A stretch of DNA of 64,000 bases from G963663315 sp965214205 (GTDB taxonomy: Bacteria > Pseudomonadota > Gammaproteobacteria > Arenicellales > Poriferihabitantaceae): the NCBI GenBank assembly GCA_965214205.1, contig OZ243941.1, forward strand, positions 1,178,001-1,242,000. The letters run 5' to 3'. Positions 59,749 through 64,000 of the stretch are shown piece after piece. A model generated the notes under the pieces. The model searched no databases. It was given only the letters and a program-made list of their open reading frames with translations, and was not told the origin of the DNA. Positions within the stretch are counted from its first letter, which is position 1; each line of letters starts with the position of its first letter. Made by a program: the position numbers and the translations under genes.

Positions 59749-62328
59749 CTATCGGCTGGCCTGACGCCGAATTCTGATGAAAACGGCCAGTACTATCACC
59801 AGTAGCGGGCCACTTAATACGTTGATTATAGTCAGGCGGTGTCCCAGTTGGTCTATGCGTTGGCGAATTTGCAGGCGGATGTTTCTCAAATCCCGCCGCA
59901 TTGCGACCAGCTCGGATTGAACTGTGATGGCCTGCTCTTTCAATGGCGATGGCAAAGTGGACAAGTCATCGATCCCGGAGATAGCGCGGATTTCGGCCAG
60001 TTGCCGCTCAAGTTCAGCCACGTTTTGCCAGGTGGATTGCTCACTGCCTCTGATTTCCTCCTGGGCATCCCTGAACAGTTGTTCAACCCGGCTGAACGGG
60101 CGGCTTGTCGGGCCTCTGGCCTGGATGGTCGCCAGCTGACCGGCGCTGCCGGTTGCGATCAGGTTGCCGAGAAATGCCAGGTTATCGTTAGTTGGCCGGG
60201 TCATTATATGGTCGCCCAGCTGCGATGTCTGCAACGCAAACTGATCGAACAACCAATCCACATCCGCAATGGCGAAAACCTGTGACTGCCGGGCGGGGGA
60301 ATCGCCTGGCATCGGGCTGGATGATTGGAAAGCCGACTCGATTTTGCCGCTGATCAGCGCTGCCACCATCCGCCGCCGACCATCCGGCTCGAAGTCCCGG
60401 GCCAGCACGGAGGGGGTTCGGGTGGCGTAGGCCGGGCGCGATTCTGATCCTGAATTGGCCGTGGTACTGACCAGCGGGGTGAATATCGCGCCAGCGGGTG
60501 GGTCGTCCGCAATTTCAAACCAGCCGGGTTCTATCAGCAACAGGTTGTTGATACTGGCTGTTGCGGGAAATCCGGGCGCCATTCGCGCCTGATTGAATCG
60601 CATCCAGTACGGGAAACTGACTCTGGAGTGGTCATCGCTGAGCGCAACCGGCGTGCCCAGTTCCCGGTCTCCCGCTATCCGGTCACCGATATAGTTCAAC
60701 CCCCAGGCCAGGAGCAGGTCTGAAATATCGTTGATTTCCGCCGAAGGCTGGAATTGTAGTTCATTGCTCGGCTGGTCGGAGCGGACATACGGGTCCATCA
60801 GCACAATCAATGTCCCGCCCTCGACTACGAATCGGTCAATCGCCTGTAACATCGTTTTCTTCAGTATCACGCTTTGCACCACGATCAGTACATCAACATC
60901 TTCCGGTAGTCGTTCATCAAAAAAAGGAACCAGCGCCAGATCATGGCTGCGCTTCAATTCCTCCACAAACGATAGTCCGGGACGGGGGTTATTCAGCGAG
61001 CCGGGTGGAATCAGCGGGCCGAGCAGGGCAATCCGGCTGGAATCCTCTCGAATGACCGGATGGATGGACGAAATTAAATCGTATTCGAGGAAATGCTCGC
61101 GCTGGATGTCGAGATATGGCAGTGTCTTCACCTGTTCACGATACTCAATCGTCATGCCCAGATAAAAGGCATCGCCGGATGACATCGGAACGGATTGTAT
61201 CCCGGCTCGCACGGCGAGTAATTCAGCATCAGTATCCGGCGCTGGATCAATTTCCTCGATTTCCAGGTTTCCCTGACTGTGCCAGGCAAGCCGTTCCAGC
61301 AGATTTTTCGTCCGGCGCGCATGCGACTGGATGGCTGTTGGCACATTGCCCTGGCTAGCGCTCCAGAAAAGCCGGACACGGGTTCCGTCCGGCGCTCGGG
61401 CCAATTCATCCAGAGTCGCGTCGCTGAGTGTAAACTCTTTCTGTTCGGTCAGGTCCAGATTGATCGGTAACCCGGCGGCAAGAGCCTGTATCACTGCGAA
61501 CGAGATGGCGAAAGGTAGAACAGAACGCATCATCCGAAGTGGCTCTCTGTGCAGGGAGCCAACGCGCCGGAAGGTCACGGTCGCCGAGCAGACAACCAGG
61601 GCCAGAGTGGTCAGGAGCAGGAAATAGCTCAAATCGGACAGTGTTACAAGCCCGGAACAGAGTGCATCGAAATGAGTGCGAGGGACCAGCGAGTTGAGCC
61701 ATTCAAGCGTTGTCGGGGAGGTAATGTTGCCGAGTAATGAATCAAATTCCGATGAGCCGAAAATCGTCATCACGAACAGCACAAGTACGCTGATCACGAA
61801 GACGGAAACCGGCTCTCCCAGAATGGCTGCAAACATAAGCGAAATGGCCAGGTACAGGGCCAGCAGCAGGAAGGCGGCCAACCAGACCGTGAATACCACT
61901 CCGAGGTCCGGTTCGCCCAGATAAGCCAGCGTGATCGGGAAGGGTAACGTGAACAGCAGGGTCACTGCGATGACGGTAAGGCCGGCGAGAAATTTGCCGA
62001 CGACCAGTTCTGCGGCATGGATTGGCAAAGTCATTGCCAATTCTACGCTGCGGTCGGTGTACTCATCCGGCCATGAGCGCATGGCCAGGGCTGGAATGAA
62101 TATCAGTCCGATCCACGGAATGAAAATTTGCCAGGTTCGCATGCTGGCTTCATCGGTGGCGTAGAAATCGGCCACCATGAATACGCAAAGGCTGAGCGAC
62201 GCCAGCAGTCCGGCCATGAAAATGCAGGTCAGCGGGGAATAGAAGAGGATACGCAGTTCATGCCGGGTGACTGCGATAACCCGCGTTACACACCTTCCGC
62301 CGCCGGACAGATTGTTAAACGGTTTCAA
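59749..62328 (-). CDS. fused ABC-2 permease and GldG-like protein (GldF-GldG)
   Basis: This 859-residue protein joins two subunits of the Gld-type ABC system. Residues about 10-265 form an ABC-2 membrane domain with six helices, preceded by the amphipathic start RVIAVTRHELRILFYSPL. Residues about 290-835 form a GldG-like extracytoplasmic domain, ending with a final helix (LTIINVLSGPLLVIVLAVFI). A coiled coil (about 765-830) precedes that helix. In Bacteroidetes the separate GldA/F/G proteins are linked to gliding; in Gammaproteobacteria fused versions occur with unknown cargo. The ATGA overlap with the ATPase gene supports the start and a shared complex. Confidence 0.85.
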   Translation of the reverse strand: MKPFNNLSGGGRCVTRVIAVTRHELRILFYSPLTCIFMAGLLASLSLCVFMVADFYATDEASMRTWQIFIPWIGLIFIPALAMRSWPDEYTDRSVELAMTLPIHAAELVVGKFLAGLTVIAVTLLFTLPFPITLAYLGEPDLGVVFTVWLAAFLLLALYLAISLMFAAILGEPVSVFVISVLVLFVMTIFGSSEFDSLLGNITSPTTLEWLNSLVPRTHFDALCSGLVTLSDLSYFLLLTTLALVVCSATVTFRRVGSLHREPLRMMRSVLPFAISFAVIQALAAGLPINLDLTEQKEFTLSDATLDELARAPDGTRVRLFWSASQGNVPTAIQSHARRTKNLLERLAWHSQGNLEIEEIDPAPDTDAELLAVRAGIQSVPMSSGDAFYLGMTIEYREQVKTLPYLDIQREHFLEYDLISSIHPVIREDSSRIALLGPLIPPGSLNNPRPGLSFVEELKRSHDLALVPFFDERLPEDVDVLIVVQSVILKKTMLQAIDRFVVEGGTLIVLMDPYVRSDQPSNELQFQPSAEINDISDLLLAWGLNYIGDRIAGDRELGTPVALSDDHSRVSFPYWMRFNQARMAPGFPATASINNLLLIEPGWFEIADDPPAGAIFTPLVSTTANSGSESRPAYATRTPSVLARDFEPDGRRRMVAALISGKIESAFQSSSPMPGDSPARQSQVFAIADVDWLFDQFALQTSQLGDHIMTRPTNDNLAFLGNLIATGSAGQLATIQARGPTSRPFSRVEQLFRDAQEEIRGSEQSTWQNVAELERQLAEIRAISGIDDLSTLPSPLKEQAITVQSELVAMRRDLRNIRLQIRQRIDQLGHRLTIINVLSGPLLVIVLAVFIRIRRQASR

Positions 62329-63089
62329 CCGACCAGCCTGAAAAACGAAGCGGCCAGACTGCCCCTGTCATCCACCAGGTCCGCCACCGGCTGGTCGGCG
62401 ACGATGACTCCATGATGGATAATAATGGCGCGGTCGCAGATCTGCTCCGCTTCTTCGAGTATATGGGTGGAAAGAATAATCGTCCGGCTTGTGGACAGCC
62501 GGGTGATCAGTTTGCGGATCTGGCGTTTCTGTATCGGGTCCAGTCCATCGGTCGGCTCATCCAGAATCAGCGCCGGTGGCTCATGCAGCAGGGCCTGGGC
62601 CAGCCAGACCCGCTGTCGCCAGCCTTTGGAAAGATGCCGCAGGGGGGTGGACATCACATTACCGAGATCCAGCTCCTCACAACACCGGTCGATAGCCTGT
62701 TTTGCCCGGTTGCCGGATATTTCACGGGCTTCGCTGCAAAACCGCAGGAACTCGGTGGTGGTCAGGCGCCCGAACCCGCCGGCCGCCTCGGGTAGATAAC
62801 CGATCATGCTCTGGGCCTGACGCCGCTGGCGCACGACATCGAAACCGGCGATGGACGCGCTGCCGGAAGCTGGAACCCGGAAACCGGCCAGCATCCGCAT
62901 GGTTGAGGATTTGCCGGCGCCGTTGGCGCCCAGAAAGCCCACGGTCGAGCCTTTCGGGATGGAAAAACCGACTTCCGATACGGCGATTTTGCCGTTGTAT
63001 CTGATCGTCAGCCGGTCGGCGATGATCAGTGGCGGGACGGGAGACGGATTGTCTGAAGATGCCATTTCGGGTTGGTCAGGGCACTTCAT
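62325..63089 (-). CDS. Gld-type ABC transporter ATP-binding protein
   Basis: This ATPase, 254 residues, powers the fused permease. Walker A is FLGANGAGKSSTMRML, the signature LSKGWRQRVWLAQAL, Walker B ALILDEPTDGLDP, and the switch histidine lies in ILSTHILEEAE. The LSKGW/Y form of the signature is typical of GldA and NatA-like exporters. The gene overlaps the permease start (ATGA) and directly follows a small membrane-protein gene. Confidence 0.92.
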   Translation of the reverse strand: MKCPDQPEMASSDNPSPVPPLIIADRLTIRYNGKIAVSEVGFSIPKGSTVGFLGANGAGKSSTMRMLAGFRVPASGSASIAGFDVVRQRRQAQSMIGYLPEAAGGFGRLTTTEFLRFCSEAREISGNRAKQAIDRCCEELDLGNVMSTPLRHLSKGWRQRVWLAQALLHEPPALILDEPTDGLDPIQKRQIRKLITRLSTSRTIILSTHILEEAEQICDRAIIIHHGVIVADQPVADLVDDRGSLAASFFRLVG

Positions 63090-63284
63090 TCAGTCATTGC
63101 GAAATCCGGCGATGATGAACAGCAAAACGCTGCATCCGGTCACAGTATACCCGGTTATGCTCCATTGCCTGCGTTGTGCCGCGTTGCGGGCCGGTCGACT
63201 GGCGAACGTCACGATTGCGGCCCCGATCAGGGCAAGGGTAAAAACCACCTTGCGCTGGGTGAGAAAATCGAGCAGCGCGATCAA
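63090..63284 (-). CDS. small two-helix membrane protein upstream of the Gld ATPase
   Basis: This 64-residue frame starts with TTG and encodes two hydrophobic helices (VVFTLALIGAAIVTFA and ITGYTVTGCSVLLFIIAGF). Its stop abuts the ATPase ATG with no gap. It could be an accessory subunit of the ABC system. The TTG start and lack of a ribosome site lower confidence. Confidence 0.5.
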   Translation of the reverse strand: MIALLDFLTQRKVVFTLALIGAAIVTFASRPARNAAQRRQWSITGYTVTGCSVLLFIIAGFRND

Positions 63285-63287
63285 CGA

Positions 63288-64000
63288 TCAACCCTGTCTG
63301 AAGGCTTTGATCAGCCCCGACGACTGACCGGTTTGGTCGCTCTTGAAACTCTTCATCGCTTCCTCATGCAATATCTCCAGCGCGGTCGCCTTGTATTCAT
63401 AAGCTTCTCTGGAGTTCAGCATGTGAAAATCCCGCGGGCGCGGCAGGTCGATATTGATCGTGTGCCGGACCTGCGCCGGACGGTTTGACAGGATGATCAG
63501 CTTGTCGGACAGAATGATCGCTTCTTCGATTTCTGATGTCACAAACAGGTTGGTTCGCCGGTTTTCCTCGAATAGTTGCAGAAAAAACTGTTGCATCAGT
63601 TCGCGTGTCATCGCATCGAGCCCCCGGAACGGCTCATCCATGATCAGAACCTGGGGATGGTTGATAATGGCCCTCGCCAGTTCAGCCCGGCGCTGCATGC
63701 CGCCGGACAACTGGATCTGGTATTTGTCCTTGAAGTCACTCAGGCCGACCTTGTCGAGCAGCCGGATCGCTTCGTCATGCAGTTCCTTTTTCGGCATGTC
63801 GCCGCGTACTTTCGGTCCGAACACGATATTTTGGTAGGTCGTCATCCAGGGCATCAGAGCGGTTTCCTGAAACACCACCATGCGGTCGTGCGACGGGCCG
63901 GTAATGCGGTTGCCATTGAGCAGCAGTTTACCGGATTCCGGTTTCTCGAATCCCGCTACCAGATTGACCAGAGTTGATTTGCCGCAGCCAGACGCGCCGA
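63288..64000 (-). CDS. NitT/TauT-type ABC transporter ATPase, N-terminus beyond the window
   Basis: This is the ATPase of an importer of the nitrate/taurine/sulfonate (SsuB/TauB) family. Walker A reads GASGCGKST at the window edge. The Q-loop MVVFQETALMPWMTTYQ, the signature LSGGMQRRAELARAI, Walker B LIMDEP and the switch region FVTSEIEEA follow. The usual switch histidine is replaced (VTSE instead of VTHD), a notable substitution. About 40 N-terminal residues lie outside the window. The C-terminus (from about SREAYEYKATAL) extends beyond the core. The substrate is unknown. Confidence 0.9.
   Translation of the reverse strand, partial: GASGCGKSTLVNLVAGFEKPESGKLLLNGNRITGPSHDRMVVFQETALMPWMTTYQNIVFGPKVRGDMPKKELHDEAIRLLDKVGLSDFKDKYQIQLSGGMQRRAELARAIINHPQVLIMDEPFRGLDAMTRELMQQFFLQLFEENRRTNLFVTSEIEEAIILSDKLIILSNRPAQVRHTINIDLPRPRDFHMLNSREAYEYKATALEILHEEAMKSFKSDQTGQSSGLIKAFRQG

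Overview
The window reads as chromosomal DNA from a Gram-negative, respiring heterotroph, most likely a gammaproteobacterium. Supporting genes are lpxL and a waaF-like heptosyltransferase, glnE, aat, ampG, a yggS-proC-yggT operon, a class I fumarase and a quinol-type nitric oxide reductase with a Dnr-like regulator. Many solute importers (TRAP, two polyamine-type ABC systems, a SLC13-type permease, a NitT/TauT-type ATPase) suggest life on dilute organic nutrients, as in marine bacteria; that is inference. Genes are densely packed on both strands, with many ATGA overlaps. No gene-free stretch exceeds 300 bases. I saw no rRNA, tRNA, CRISPR array, insertion sequence or prophage gene.

Bases 1-9.5 kb: the end-truncated MFS transporter, then a catabolic block of acyl-CoA ligase, DapA-family lyase and BKACE (DUF849) enzyme, an opposing FAD-linked oxidase, and a tripartite TRAP importer closed by a strong terminator. 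Bases 9.5-11.6 kb: a carbohydrate-type sulfotransferase and a two-domain GT2 glycosyltransferase. Bases 11.6-19.5 kb: a polyamine island with acetylpolyamine amidohydrolase and a flavin monooxygenase on one strand, and a putrescine-type aminotransferase plus potABCD on the other. Together they could import acetylated or free polyamines, deacetylate them and transaminate them.

Bases 19.5-29.4 kb: waaF-like, a CHCC zinc-finger protein, ilvE, glnE, an apparent 5' remnant of an N-carbamoylputrescine amidase gene, a cupin, a RidA protein, aat, pyrophosphate-dependent phosphofructokinase with two small companions, and lpxL. Bases 29.5-40 kb: a SLC13/RCK permease, fumarase, a MltD-like transglycosylase with five LysM repeats, pyrF, lutABC for lactate oxidation, and a short MTHFR-like protein. 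Bases 40-43.4 kb: qNOR and dnr, with a near-perfect FNR/Dnr box before norB.

Bases 43.4-51.5 kb: an M16 protease, pncC and a second polyamine-type ABC operon with a 15-bp perfect stem-loop between the binding-protein gene and the permeases. Bases 51.5-64 kb: a membrane-anchored ClpP-like protein, a PLP enzyme, pyrE, ampG, yggS-proC-yggT, argC, a Gld-type ABC exporter with a fused GldF-GldG subunit, and an ATPase cut by the window end. All functions are read from sequence motifs and family knowledge; no database search was run.
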